Shown here piece after piece: positions 43,981-53,171 of a stretch of 64,000 nucleotides of DNA. The notes under the pieces were generated by a model. That model did not search any database, was not told the origin of the DNA, and saw nothing but the letters and a program-made list of their open reading frames with translations. Numbering within the stretch: the first letter of the stretch is position 1; every line of letters begins with the position of its first letter. Source of the DNA: Kribbella antiqua. Its GTDB lineage: Bacteria; Actinomycetota; Actinomycetes; Propionibacteriales; Kribbellaceae. The translations under genes and the position numbers were made by a program. The DNA is taken from positions 620,001 through 684,000 of the forward strand of contig NZ_SLWR01000002.1 of the NCBI RefSeq assembly GCF_004345665.1, in the 5' to 3' direction.

Positions 43981-44219
43981 GCAGCCTCACTGTTCTGCGT
44001 GGCCATGGCCATGCTCCCCCTGATGTACCTCCGGTGGCCGATCGTGCCATGTCTCAGGTACCCGCGACCAGAGGAAATCACCCAGCGTCACCCACCGCTC
44101 CCCCTCACTTGCACACCGCAACGATCCGCCCCCGACTCCGGCCCAATTCCCCACTCTGCGTCCGCGTAATCACACGCTTTGCATTCCTCAACGCGGCTTT
44201 AACATTTCCGTACGCACGG
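43981..44219. other. Intergenic region
   Basis: 239 bp upstream of the Cys/His-cluster gene and beyond the dienelactone hydrolase stop. Relatively A+T-rich at 44165-44215 (CACACGCTTTGCATTCC, TTTAACATTTCCG). I see no hairpin or palindrome. Confidence 0.4.
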
Positions 44220-45029
44220 TCACTGTGGCGTCGCAATGAGGTGTTCGCGAAGGAATTCGACCGTACGCGCGCGGGCCTTCAGGGCCGAGTTCGGCGGGTC
44301 CTCGCGGAGGTCCCGGGTCAGCACCGAATGAGCCGACTTGCGGTAGTGGTCCGGGTTGCCCGGACTGCTGTCGAGCTCGATCACCTCGAATGCGTCGCCG
44401 AGCTGTTCGCGCAGGGTCATGAAGCGCTCTGCCGGTGACATCCGGTCATGACTGAACCGCAGTCCCAGCACGCACAGACCGTCCGTCCGCGTCCGCTCCT
44501 TCACCACCTCGAGCTCCTGGCGCGACAACCCGGCGTCGCGCCGCAGCCGGCCACTGACCGCGAAGGGCGTCGACGGCTGGCTGAGCACCGGCGCCCTGAC
44601 CACGTCCTCGACCGCCGTGGCCAACGCGAACCCGCCGGTGAAGCACATCCCGATCACGCCGACCCCGCGTCCCGGCGTACGCGCGGCCAGCTCGGTGGCG
44701 ACGGCCCGCAGGTACTTCGTGATCGGCCGTTCGGCATCGGCGGCGAACGCGCGGAACTCCTTCGTGACGCACATCCGGGCGACGACGCCCATTGCATACC
44801 CGGTGGTCTCCGGGCGTCCCGGCGTACCGAACGGGGACGGGATGACGACCGTGAACCCTTCCGCGACGAGGTGATCACCGAAGCCGAGCACCTCAGGAGT
44901 CAGACCGGGGATCTCGGGGATGAGCACGACGCCCGGCCCTTCGCCCTTCTCGAAGCAGTCGTAGGTCAGCCCGGCGCCGGTGAACGGCGACCGCGTCCAG
45001 CCGGTCAGATCAGACGTCGGTGCCGTCAT
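44220..45029 (-). CDS. Dienelactone hydrolase-family protein
   Basis: 269 residues of the alpha/beta-hydrolase fold with the dienelactone hydrolase nucleophile Cys in GVGVIGMCFTGGFALA, an acid in the DGLCVLGLRFSHDRM strand, and the catalytic His near SPGNPDHYRKSAHSVL. DLH enzymes open dienelactones in aromatic catabolism, but many homologues act on other esters. The ATG at 45027-45029 follows GGAGG by 4 bases; longer readings upstream lack family sequence. It is divergent from the subtilase. Confidence 0.85.
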   Translation of the reverse strand: MTAPTSDLTGWTRSPFTGAGLTYDCFEKGEGPGVVLIPEIPGLTPEVLGFGDHLVAEGFTVVIPSPFGTPGRPETTGYAMGVVARMCVTKEFRAFAADAERPITKYLRAVATELAARTPGRGVGVIGMCFTGGFALATAVEDVVRAPVLSQPSTPFAVSGRLRRDAGLSRQELEVVKERTRTDGLCVLGLRFSHDRMSPAERFMTLREQLGDAFEVIELDSSPGNPDHYRKSAHSVLTRDLREDPPNSALKARARTVEFLREHLIATPQ

Positions 45030-45158
45030 CGCGCCTCCAAGGGTGGTGTCCCGTGGATCGTAGTTGCAGCTATTGACATCGGGCCGGTTGGACGAAGCGA
45101 TCCATACCTCTGCCATACTCCGGGCCACTGTCACTTTGAGACCCTTGGGGGGGTCCTG

Positions 45159-48023
45159 ATGTTCCGCCCTGTTCATTTGTTGCGCCTCGCTGTGCCCGCG
45201 GCCCTCGTCGCAGGCGGGTTGGTCGTGCTGGCCAGTTCCTCCGGCTCCGCGGCTGAGCCCGGTCCGTACCGGCCGCCGGTCGCCACGAAGCGCTCCCCCG
45301 CCACACCGCAGTACGAACCGAACTCGGTAATGGTCAAGTTCAAGAAGTCCGCCTCGGCGTCCGCGCGGAAGTCTGCGGTCTCCAAGCTCCGGACCACGAC
45401 CGAGGACTCGGTCTCGGCCGGTGTGGTCAAGCTGACCGGCAGCGTCTCAGCGCCGGAGCTGCTGAAGAAGGTGAAGGCCGACAAGACGGTCGAGCTTGCC
45501 TCGCTCAACTACGTCCGCCGGATCTCGGCCACGCCGAACGACGACTACTACCCCGTCTTCGACGGTGTCGGCCAGTCGCCGTACCTGAACACCGTCCGCA
45601 TGCCGCAGGCCTGGGACCTGTCGAAGTCGACCGGCAGCCAGACCGTCGCCGTCCTCGACACCGGTGTCGACGCCGGTCACCCGGACCTGGCCGGCCGCCT
45701 CGTGCCCGGCTACAACGCGATCACGAATGTCGCGCAGACGCCGGTGGACGACAACGGCCACGGCACCATGACGCTCGGCATCATCGCCGCGAACACCAAC
45801 AACACCATCGGTATCGCCGGCGTCGGCTGGTCCGCCAAGGCGATGCCGGTCAAGGTGCTCGACGCCGAGGGCTCCGGGTACGACGACGACATCGCCGAGG
45901 GCATCGACTGGGCCGTTGCCCACGGCGCCAAGGTGATCAACATGTCGCTCGGCGGCCCGGGTGACAACGCGGTCCTGCACGACGCGGTGAAGAACGCCGT
46001 CGCCAAGGGCGTTGTCGTGGTTGTTGCTGCAGGCAATGACGGGACCGACGTACCGCAGTTCCCGGCGTCGTACTCCGAGGTGATCGCGGTCGCGGCCGCC
46101 AACGAGGGTGGCGCGCTGACCGACTTCAGCAGCTACGGCAACTGGGTCGACGTCGCTGCTCCCGGCTGGAACATCATCAGTACCGGCGTTCGCTCGATGA
46201 CCCCGGCCGGCTACGACCCCTACTGGTACTGCACCGGTACGTCGTGCTCCGCGCCGATCGTCACGGGTATCGCAGCCCTGGTGAAGAACAAGTGGCCTTC
46301 GTGGACGCCGGCGCAGATCGCGGCCCGGATCAAGACCACGGCGCGTGACGCCGGTCCGCGCGGCGCCGATCCGTACTACGGCTACGGCAACGTGGACGCG
46401 TACGCCGCTCTCGGCGGCCGCTGGACCACGGACTTCGCGGTCAACACGCCAGACGGCAACGACCAGCCGGCTCGGGCCGTGGCCCTGACGAGCGGAACCA
46501 GCTCCACCATCAACACCGAGGGCGAGGTCGACTGGTACAAGGTCAACTCGGCCGCGGCGCGGAACCTCACGGTGAAGCTGACCGGCCCGGTCTACGACTA
46601 CGACGTACCGGCGAACATCGGCCCACGGGTCGACGTATACGACGCCGACCTGAAGTCCCTGGGGCATGCGGTGAACCCGTTCCCGGCCGACTACGACCCG
46701 GAGAACAAGCAGCCGCTGACCGCGACCGTGGACGTCAGCGTCCCGGCCGGTGACGCGTTCATTGCCGTACGCAACGACAATGGGTCGCGGGACAGTCGCT
46801 ATTACACCTTGAGCATCACAGAGGGCGGCGCGGGCGGATCGAGCGCTGCGGTTGACTACCCGGTGCGGAACGTGGCGCCGAACGATCTCTGGCGCGGTTC
46901 TGCGGTGACGACCAAGCCGACGGTGACGTTCGCGCGTGAGGTGCTCGCTTCGTCGGTGACTGGCAGCACTGTTCGGCTGGTGAACGCCAAGGCCGGCACC
47001 GCGGTTGCGGGCAGCGTTTCCTACGACGCGGCGACCAAGCAGGCGGTGTTCACGCCGTCGGCTGCGCTGCGGGACAACACGCCGTACAAGCTCGTCGTCA
47101 GTGGTGTGCAGGACGCGGGCGGGACTGCGCTCGCGACGTTCAGCAGTGTCTTTGCGACTGCTGACAACGCTCCTCCCGCGGTGGGGTCGTTCGATGCCAG
47201 CGGTGCACCCGAGGCGGCCAACCTGTCCTGGACGGTGCCGGCGCTGAGCGACCTCGATCAGGTCATCGTCCGGCGCAACGCGAGCAACACCGTGCCGACG
47301 CTGACGACCGGAACGCAGGTGTACGCCGGCACGGGTACGTCGGTGAAGAACACCGGGCTGAAGCAGGGCGTGACGTACACCTGGGCCGCCTGGGTGAAGG
47401 ACCGCAGCGGCAAGGTCAGCCCGGCCGCGGTGACCCGGCTGATCGGGATGAAGTCCAGCATCGCCACGACGTCGACCCTGATCACCAACGGCACCTCGGT
47501 CACGCTGAAGGGCAGCGTGCTGCGGATCGACAACAAGGCGTACGCCGGTCTGCCGGTCAACTTGTACGTGCGGCCGAACGGCGCGACGTCGTTCACGCGG
47601 CTGGCGACGGTCAAGGCGACGTCGACCGGCGCGCTCAGCTACGCCTACAAGCCGTCACGGTCGTCGGTGTTCACCTACGTGTTCGGCGGCAACGCGGACC
47701 TGATGAGCACCCGTACGCCGTATGTCACCGTCCAGGTGCGGCCGGCGATCACGGCGTCGTTGTCGCCGGCAACGGTCCGGCCGCATCAGCTCTCGTATTT
47801 CGCCGGGAAGGTCACCCCGTGGCACACCGGCAAGACGGTGTACCTGCAGCAGTACACGAACGGCGCCTGGAAGACGGTCACATCGACCAAGTTGACCAGC
47901 TCGGGCGGTTACACGTTCGGCCTCTTCAAGACCACGGGCAAGTACTCTTACCGGCTGCTGTGCCCGGCTGATTTCGACCACGCTCAGGCGATCTCGGCCA
48001 CGAAGGTACTGACGGTCAGCTGA
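45159..48023 (+). CDS. Secreted subtilisin-like serine protease (S8) with C-terminal beta domains
   Basis: 954-residue extracellular protease. A Sec signal (LLRLAVPAALVAGGLVVLAS) precedes an I9-like inhibitor propeptide (about 48-118) and the S8 catalytic domain (about 140-425): Asp167 in VAVLDTGVDAGHPD, His201 in NGHGTMTLGIIAANT, Ser362 in GTSCSAPIVTGIAALV (the usual GTSMA is GTSCS). Then a pre-peptidase-C-like region, a bacterial Ig-like domain (NDLWRGSAVTTKPTVTFARE), an Fn3-like domain and two C-terminal beta domains of a repeat common in actinobacterial exoproteins. The ATG at 45159 has GGGGGGG upstream. Monocistronic, ended by a strong hairpin. Confidence 0.94.
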   Translation: MFRPVHLLRLAVPAALVAGGLVVLASSSGSAAEPGPYRPPVATKRSPATPQYEPNSVMVKFKKSASASARKSAVSKLRTTTEDSVSAGVVKLTGSVSAPELLKKVKADKTVELASLNYVRRISATPNDDYYPVFDGVGQSPYLNTVRMPQAWDLSKSTGSQTVAVLDTGVDAGHPDLAGRLVPGYNAITNVAQTPVDDNGHGTMTLGIIAANTNNTIGIAGVGWSAKAMPVKVLDAEGSGYDDDIAEGIDWAVAHGAKVINMSLGGPGDNAVLHDAVKNAVAKGVVVVVAAGNDGTDVPQFPASYSEVIAVAAANEGGALTDFSSYGNWVDVAAPGWNIISTGVRSMTPAGYDPYWYCTGTSCSAPIVTGIAALVKNKWPSWTPAQIAARIKTTARDAGPRGADPYYGYGNVDAYAALGGRWTTDFAVNTPDGNDQPARAVALTSGTSSTINTEGEVDWYKVNSAAARNLTVKLTGPVYDYDVPANIGPRVDVYDADLKSLGHAVNPFPADYDPENKQPLTATVDVSVPAGDAFIAVRNDNGSRDSRYYTLSITEGGAGGSSAAVDYPVRNVAPNDLWRGSAVTTKPTVTFAREVLASSVTGSTVRLVNAKAGTAVAGSVSYDAATKQAVFTPSAALRDNTPYKLVVSGVQDAGGTALATFSSVFATADNAPPAVGSFDASGAPEAANLSWTVPALSDLDQVIVRRNASNTVPTLTTGTQVYAGTGTSVKNTGLKQGVTYTWAAWVKDRSGKVSPAAVTRLIGMKSSIATTSTLITNGTSVTLKGSVLRIDNKAYAGLPVNLYVRPNGATSFTRLATVKATSTGALSYAYKPSRSSVFTYVFGGNADLMSTRTPYVTVQVRPAITASLSPATVRPHQLSYFAGKVTPWHTGKTVYLQQYTNGAWKTVTSTKLTSSGGYTFGLFKTTGKYSYRLLCPADFDHAQAISATKVLTVS

Positions 48024-48030
48024 GGTCACG

Positions 48031-48066
48031 TGCGCCCCGGCCCTTGTTTCGAAGGGCTGGGGCGCA
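48031..48066. terminator. Strong bidirectional hairpin terminator
   Basis: TGCGCCCCGGCCCTT (48031-48045) pairs with AAGGGCTGGGGCGCA (48052-48066) over 15 bp with one G-U-type wobble and a 6-base loop. It fills the 49-bp gap between the subtilase stop and the convergent amidohydrolase relic, and would stop transcription from both sides. Confidence 0.85.
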
Positions 48067-48072
48067 CTGCTG

Positions 48073-49034
48073 TCAGGGGGCGTAGTGCTGGACGGCGCCG
48101 CCTTTGGACAGGTCTACGAGCGTGTGGGCCAGGTCTTTGGCGTCCGCGAGTACTTCGTCCAGGTCCATGGTGATGAGCTGGCGATCGCGTACGACGATCT
48201 CGCCGTCGACGAGGACTGTGACGACGTCCGATGCGCGGGCGGAGTAGACGAGCGCGGCTCTTGGGTCGTGGAGGGGTTGGCAGTGCGGGCCGGAGAGGTC
48301 GACCAGGGCGATGTCGGCTCGGCGGCCTACTTCGATCGCTCCGATCTCGTTGGTGAGGCCTGCTGCTGCGGCGCCGCCTCTGGTGGCGAGCCTGAGGGTG
48401 TCGGAGATCGTCATCCACTCGGCGTCTTGCTCGCGCTGCTTCTGGGTGAGGGCGACCATGCGGAGCGATTCCCAGACGTCCAGGGTGTTGTGGACGGCCG
48501 CTCCGTCGGTGCCGACGCCGATGGTTAGGCCGACGGATTGCAGTCTCTTGATCGGGGTGATCCGGTGGAGGAAAAGAAGGTGGGCGCGAGGTCCGCGCGA
48601 ATGCCGGACTCGAGGGCAGCGTCGGCGATCTGGTCGGCGTGGAAGTAGTGGTCGACGAACGTGGTCACGCCGGCAAGCAACATCTCCGCACAAGCCAGCC
48701 GCGCACCGACCCGAACCCGCTCAGGCGTCAGATTCACCTCCATCGGCCAGATCCGCCGATTGAACCAGTCGTCGATCGACACATCCTCCGCCGCACCCCG
48801 CATCATCACCATCGGACTGTGCGTATGCGAATTGACCAACCCCGGCACCGCCACCAGCCCACTCCCATCAATCACCTCCACCCCCTCCCCCGCACGGCCG
48901 GCGGTGATGGTGGTTGGGGTGATGGTGGTGATGCGGCCGTTGTGGATGTGGATGTCTTGGGCTGGGTCGACTCGGCATTCGCCGGACTCGGGCACGATCA
49001 GTACGGAGACGTTGCGGATCAGCAGTCTGGTCAT
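48073..49034 (-). pseudogene. Amidohydrolase (ATZ/TRZ, SAH-deaminase type) with internal deletion and frameshift
   Basis: The N-terminal part from the ATG at 49032-49034 (GGAGG upstream) is normal: TRLLIRNVSVLIVPES, GLVAVPGLVNSHTHSPMVMM with the HxH metal pair, and MLLAGVTTFVDHYFHADQI. Near 48560-48580, after SGIRADLAPTF, it jumps frame into ITPIKRLQSVGLTIGVGTDG and continues correctly to the end (AGLTNEIGAIEVGRRADIAL, GGAVQHYAP). About 110-130 residues normally between these points, including the third and fourth metal-binding His, are missing. The product would be inactive. The GTDG metal Asp remains. Confidence 0.85.
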
Positions 49035-49186
49035 CCGTCCTCCTGCAGCGTGGTCGTCGTATTGCAGTCTCGTGCACAGGACGGGCCACTCCATGCCTAC
49101 ACAGGAGACCCACCCGTCGCCGGACCTCGCGGGGTAACCCGCCGCGACGCCGCAACCCGCGCGAGTCCCGTCCTCAGCGGGTGTGG

Positions 49187-49852
49187 TCAATCGGTCTCGT
49201 TGTCGGTGGGGTGTGAGGCGAGGAGGGTTAGGGCGGCGCGGTAGCCGTGGTGGGCGGGAAGGAAGACGAGGGTTGCGTATAGGAGGGCCGTTGCGGCACC
49301 TACCAGGACTGTGCCTAGACCGCCAGTTCCGGCGGTGTTTGCGAGGACTGCGCCGAGGCCGGCGGCGATGATGATGTTCACGGCGCCGGCGAAAACGAAG
49401 GCGCTGGCGAGGAAGTGGGAGAGGCCGCTGCGCTTCACGTCCATGTCGTACGTGCGCAGGATCCCGGCCGGATCATCCGTCCAGCCGGTCACCAGGTAGT
49501 CCTTGATCCCTGGGTCAATCTCGAGGTACGCGGCCCGCAGCCGGTTCATCCCGGCGACGAACATCAGGTCCTGCTGGCTCGCGTTGCGTACGCGGAGCGC
49601 CGTCAGCGTACCGGTGATCAGCACAGAGGTCCCGAGCCATACCGCGAGGATGCGGAACGAGTTGTTCACTCCGACCACCTGCAGCGTGAGCGCGAGCACG
49701 ACCAGCGATGCGGACGCGAACGTGAACTGGGCGGTGATCCGGCCCATCACCTCGGACCAGGTCTGGCTGCGCGTGGCCAGCAGGCTCCAGTGCTCGGTGG
49801 CGAGGAGCTGCGCCCGGACCGCAGGGCCCGCCCCGCCCGGATCTTCGGTCAT
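49187..49852 (-). CDS. Four-helix membrane protein, unknown
   Basis: 221 residues with four membrane segments (FASASLVVLALTLQVVGV, ILAVWLGTSVLITGTLTALR, FLASAFVFAGAVNIIIAAGL, VLVGAATALLYATLVFLPA). They are arranged as two hairpins around a central cytoplasmic stretch (QDLMFVAGMNRLRAAYLEID). The N-terminus begins TEDPGGAGPAVRAQLLATEH. No named family recognised. ATG at 49850-49852 is used; upstream in-frame ATGs lie inside the putative SOS-box promoter region. Divergent from the AlkB-like gene. Confidence 0.75.
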   Translation of the reverse strand: MTEDPGGAGPAVRAQLLATEHWSLLATRSQTWSEVMGRITAQFTFASASLVVLALTLQVVGVNNSFRILAVWLGTSVLITGTLTALRVRNASQQDLMFVAGMNRLRAAYLEIDPGIKDYLVTGWTDDPAGILRTYDMDVKRSGLSHFLASAFVFAGAVNIIIAAGLGAVLANTAGTGGLGTVLVGAATALLYATLVFLPAHHGYRAALTLLASHPTDNETD

Positions 49853-49904
49853 ACCGCCCATCATCCGCGCGGATCCCGCCGCGCGCACGCGACCGGAAGT
49901 CGAG

Positions 49905-49920
49905 GGGAACAGATGTTCGA
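49905..49920. promoter_or_regulatory. Probable SOS (LexA) box
   Basis: GGGAACAGATGTTCGA matches the actinobacterial LexA box TCGAAC-N4-GTTCGA at 10 of 12 positions, with a perfect right half. It ends 20 bp before the start of an AlkB-like dioxygenase, a typical DNA-damage gene, and 53 bp from the divergent membrane-protein start. Confidence 0.65.
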
Positions 49921-49940
49921 ATCTCGGGTATGGTGGGGGC

Positions 49941-50585
49941 ATGGGTGCTGATCTTCAGGGCTCGTTGCTGGATGCGTTCGAGGATCCTGCGCTGGGTTCG
50001 CTGAGCGAGGTTCGGCGGACGGAGCTCGGGCGTGGCGCATGGATCGACGTACTGCCGCGGTGGTTGACCGGGGCGGATCAGGTGTACGAGCGGCTGGCGC
50101 ATGACGTGCCGTGGCAGGCGGAGCGCCGGCAGATGTACGACCGGGTGGTCGACGTGCCGCGGCTGCTCTGCTTCTACGGGGAGAACGAGGAGCTGCCGCT
50201 GCCGATCCTCGACGAGGCTCGCGACCTGCTCAGTGCGCACTACACCGAAGAGCTGGGTGAACCGTTCCGTACGGCGGGGTTGTGCTTCTACCGGGACGGA
50301 CGGGACAGCGTTGCCTGGCACGGCGACCGGATCGGCCGCGGCAACCACGAGGACACCATGGTCGCGATCCTGTCCGTCGGCGAACCACGCGTGCTGGCGC
50401 TGCGACCACGGCCAGGTGGCTCCAGCGGGCCGGTGAGCTCGACGGTCCGGTATCCGCTCGGCCACGGCGACCTGATCGTGATGGGCGGCTCCTGCCAACG
50501 CACCTGGGAACACGCCATCCCCAAAGCCTCCGGCCACGTCGGCCCCCGCATCAGCATCCAATTCCGCCCCCGCGGCGTCCGCTGA
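49941..50585 (+). CDS. AlkB-like 2OG-Fe(II) dioxygenase
   Basis: 214 residues of the 2-oxoglutarate/iron oxygenase fold used by AlkB to remove alkyl groups from DNA or RNA bases. The iron ligands are the HxD of SVAWHGDRIGRG and the distal His in QRTWEHAIPK; the 2OG-binding Arg lies in GPRISIQFRPRG. LCFYRDGRDSVAWH aligns with the AlkB core. ATG at 49941 follows GGGGG. The likely LexA box upstream supports a repair role (inference). Its stop is 1 bp from the convergent neighbour. Confidence 0.88.
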   Translation: MGADLQGSLLDAFEDPALGSLSEVRRTELGRGAWIDVLPRWLTGADQVYERLAHDVPWQAERRQMYDRVVDVPRLLCFYGENEELPLPILDEARDLLSAHYTEELGEPFRTAGLCFYRDGRDSVAWHGDRIGRGNHEDTMVAILSVGEPRVLALRPRPGGSSGPVSSTVRYPLGHGDLIVMGGSCQRTWEHAIPKASGHVGPRISIQFRPRGVR

Positions 50586-50586
50586 C

Positions 50587-51039
50587 TCAGGCGGCGGCAT
50601 GGGTCGCCGCCAACGGCTGGTAGATGTGGTTGGCCGACGCGATGTAGAAGCCGATCAGCCGGACGCCGGCGGCATGGCAGATGTGCGTGGCGGCTTCGGC
50701 CCACTCGTTATCCAGCTCAGGCCAGAAGTCGGGGCCCGGGCGTCCGAGCGCGAGCAGGAGGGACGTGCCGGGGGCGGTGTGGACTGCGGGCATGACCGCG
50801 CCGAGGGCCGTCGAGCACAGCTCGCTCGGCCTCAGACTCGGCATCAGGTGCCTGAACTCGGAGGGCAGGTCGATGGCGACGGCGGCCTGGTAGCGGTCGT
50901 CGCTGTCGCAGATCACGACAGTGAACGTGCCGCGCTGGCGGTCGCCGAGACTCACGAGGAGGTCGACGACATCCGCGGTCAGCGCCGGGTCGGAGAGAGG
51001 TTGGTCGGACCACGTTTCGGGGAGATTTTCGAAGCTCAT
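50587..51039 (-). CDS. Hypothetical protein, 150 residues
   Basis: A soluble alpha/beta-looking protein, not assigned to a family. The centre (RQRGTFTVVICDSDDRYQAA, TSLLLALGRPGPDFWPELDN) and the end (ATHICHAAGVRLIGFYIASA) alternate strands and helices. MSFENLPETWSD at 51037-51039 is taken as start with a weak AGGT ahead; a longer reading adds residues overlapping a DnaA-box-like 9-mer at 51077-51085. Convergent with the AlkB-like gene. Confidence 0.6.
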   Translation of the reverse strand: MSFENLPETWSDQPLSDPALTADVVDLLVSLGDRQRGTFTVVICDSDDRYQAAVAIDLPSEFRHLMPSLRPSELCSTALGAVMPAVHTAPGTSLLLALGRPGPDFWPELDNEWAEAATHICHAAGVRLIGFYIASANHIYQPLAATHAAA

Positions 51040-51194
51040 ACCTACAAGGTGCCGTCGTTTCGACCCCGATTCCGAGTTATCCACAGACCAATTTCCGAGC
51101 TCAAAGTGGCCCATCTGAGCGGGACGAAAATGGATCTGCCCGCTGGGCCGCCACCCTCCTAGGCTCGAGTCATACCGAGCCGAGGGAGACTCCG

Positions 51195-52439
51195 ATGAGC
51201 ATCACTGCAGAGCGCGTGCAACGACCAGGCGTATTGCCTCCGAAGGGCGCGTCGCGGGACTTGGCGTTTGCGCAGCTGGCGAACTCGGTGGGTGATGGCG
51301 CGTTCATCGTCACCTCGGCGTTGTTCTTCACTCGGGTGGTCGGGCTGTCGACTGCTCAGGTCGGCCTGGGGCTGACGATCGCCTGGCTGGTCGGATTCCT
51401 GACCGGTGTCCCGCTGGGCAACCTTGCCGACCGTCGCGGCGCTCGCCAAGTCGCCGTACTGCTGGCACTCACCACAGCGGTCTCTGTCGGCTCGTTCCTG
51501 TTCGTGCGGAGCTTCCCGCTGTTTCTGCTCGCCGCGATCGCCTACGCGAGCAGCCAGACCGGTCTCACGGCCGCACGGCAGGCGCTCCTCGCCGGACTGG
51601 TAGATCCAGCCGAGCGAACCCGCATCCGCGCATTCCTGCAATCCACAGTGAACGCTGGACTCGCGGTAGGCGCCGCACTCGGCGGAATCGCGCTCCACTT
51701 CGACACAGCACCGGCGTACCTGACAGTCTTCGCTCTCGACGCCCTGAGCTTCCTGATCGCGGCCCGCCTGATCCACCGCGTCCCAGCAGTCGCGATCACC
51801 GCCAAAGCAGAGGGCGAGCCGCGTCTCGCCGTACTGCATGATCGTCCGTACGCCGTACTCGCACTGCTCAACGCCATCATGCTGCTCTTCATGCCGCTGC
51901 TGAGCCTCGTTGCTCCGCTGTGGATCGTCACCCGGACCAACGCACCGGACTGGGTCGTGGCGTCGCTGCTGATCGTCAACACCATCGGCGTCACGCTCTT
52001 TCAGGTCCGGACAGCCCGCAGCGTCAAAGACCTCCGCACCGCCACTCGCTCCATCCGGTACGCCGGAATCGCGATGCTGGCGGCCTGCGCCGTCTTCGCC
52101 TTCTCAGCAACCAACCTGAGCGCCACGGCCGCTGCCGTCGTACTGGTGCTCGCCGCCGCGCTCCTGACCCTCGGCGAGATGAAGCTGGCGTCAGGCGCGT
52201 GGGAGATCAGCTTCGGTCTCGCACCACAGAACAAGCAGGGGCAGTACCAAGGCTTCTTCGGCACCGGCCCCGCGATCGCCCGCATGATCGGCCCGGCGCT
52301 GCTCACGACCGTCGTACTCGACTGGGGTCCGATCGGCTGGATCGCTGTGGGTGCACTGTTCCTGGGTACCAGTTGCGCAACTGGTCCCGCCGTACGATGG
52401 GCAGCACGGACGAGGACCGCAACGACGCGGTCCAAGTAA
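51195..52439 (+). CDS. Major facilitator superfamily transporter
   Basis: 414 residues with twelve predicted helices. The cytoplasmic loop between helices 2 and 3 reads GVPLGNLADRRGARQVAVLL, the MFS motif A (GxLaDrxGxr). Later segments include GLTAARQALLAGLVDPAERTRIRAF and the second-half MLLFMPLLSLVAPLW. Resembles drug-exporter MFS proteins; cargo unknown. ATG has GGGAG upstream. The 3' end contains an 18-bp perfect palindrome close to the next gene, so that gene may have its own promoter here. Confidence 0.9.
   Translation: MSITAERVQRPGVLPPKGASRDLAFAQLANSVGDGAFIVTSALFFTRVVGLSTAQVGLGLTIAWLVGFLTGVPLGNLADRRGARQVAVLLALTTAVSVGSFLFVRSFPLFLLAAIAYASSQTGLTAARQALLAGLVDPAERTRIRAFLQSTVNAGLAVGAALGGIALHFDTAPAYLTVFALDALSFLIAARLIHRVPAVAITAKAEGEPRLAVLHDRPYAVLALLNAIMLLFMPLLSLVAPLWIVTRTNAPDWVVASLLIVNTIGVTLFQVRTARSVKDLRTATRSIRYAGIAMLAACAVFAFSATNLSATAAAVVLVLAAALLTLGEMKLASGAWEISFGLAPQNKQGQYQGFFGTGPAIARMIGPALLTTVVLDWGPIGWIAVGALFLGTSCATGPAVRWAARTRTATTRSK
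52368..52385. promoter_or_regulatory. Perfect 18-bp palindrome inside the MFS 3' end
   Basis: ACCAGTTGCGCAACTGGT is fully symmetric. The core AGTTGCGCAACT is like operators of MarR/HxlR-type regulators of redox genes. It lies 70 bp before the PPOX flavoprotein start while still coding within the transporter. Confidence 0.5.
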
Positions 52440-52455
52440 AGGAGAACGCTGCCTG

Positions 52456-53094
52456 ATGGAGATTCCTGGACTGGTCGAGATCACGACGTACGACGAGCTG
52501 CGCGAGGTGGTACCCGCACCACTGGCAGCCGCCGCGGGCAAGTCCCGCAAGGAGCTGCACGAGCTCGACAGGCAGTGGCTGGCCGCATCGCCGTTCTGCC
52601 TCATCGCCACCTCCGCCGCGGACGGCACCTGCGACGTCTCCCCCAAGGGCGACCCGGCCGGCTTCACCAAGATCTTCGACGACAGCACGATCGCCATCCC
52701 CGAACGCGCGGGCAACCGCCGCGTCGACGGCTTCACCAACATCCTCACCAACCCGCACGTCGGGCTGATCTACTTCATCCCCGGGCGCGGTGACACGCTC
52801 CGGATCAACGGCCGGGCGCGGATCGTCAAGGAAGCGCCGTTCTTCGACGACATGATCGTCAAGGGCAACCGTCCTCAACTGGCGCTGCTGGTGGAGATCG
52901 AGGAGATCTTCCACCACTGCTCGAAGTCGTTCCTGCGCTCGCAACTGTGGAAGCCTGAGACCTGGGAGCCGGAGGCGATGCCGAGCCGGGCGAAGATCTC
53001 GAAGACGCTGGAGCGGCAGAACGACGACCTGGCCGAGCTCGAGCAGTACTACGGCAAGACCTACGAAGAGGGCATCTACAAGGTCAAGTACTGA
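52456..53094 (+). CDS. PPOX-class FMN flavoprotein (MSMEG_1061 type)
   Basis: 212 residues of the pyridoxamine 5'-phosphate oxidase-like split-barrel. WLAASPFCLIATSAADGTCD, VSPKGDPAGFTKIFDDSTIA, NILTNPHVGLIYFIPGRGDT and LRINGRARIV are the family's FMN-binding sequence in order, and match the MSMEG_1061 group of F420/FMN-type oxidoreductases. Catalytic partner unknown. The ATG has GGAG 11 bases upstream and overlaps the stop of a 19-codon frame starting at 52397. Sixteen bp after the MFS stop, so probably co-transcribed. Confidence 0.88.
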   Translation: MEIPGLVEITTYDELREVVPAPLAAAAGKSRKELHELDRQWLAASPFCLIATSAADGTCDVSPKGDPAGFTKIFDDSTIAIPERAGNRRVDGFTNILTNPHVGLIYFIPGRGDTLRINGRARIVKEAPFFDDMIVKGNRPQLALLVEIEEIFHHCSKSFLRSQLWKPETWEPEAMPSRAKISKTLERQNDDLAELEQYYGKTYEEGIYKVKY

Positions 53095-53171
53095 GTACCG
53101 CGTACGACGCAGGCCGAAGTACTCCCTGGCGACGATGACACCTGACCGCGTCGCCCTCTAGGTTTCGTAGT

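Noticed and set aside
44448..45158. Long N-terminal extension of the subtilase
   Set aside because: Antisense to the dienelactone hydrolase; the signal peptide and ribosome site place the start at 45159.
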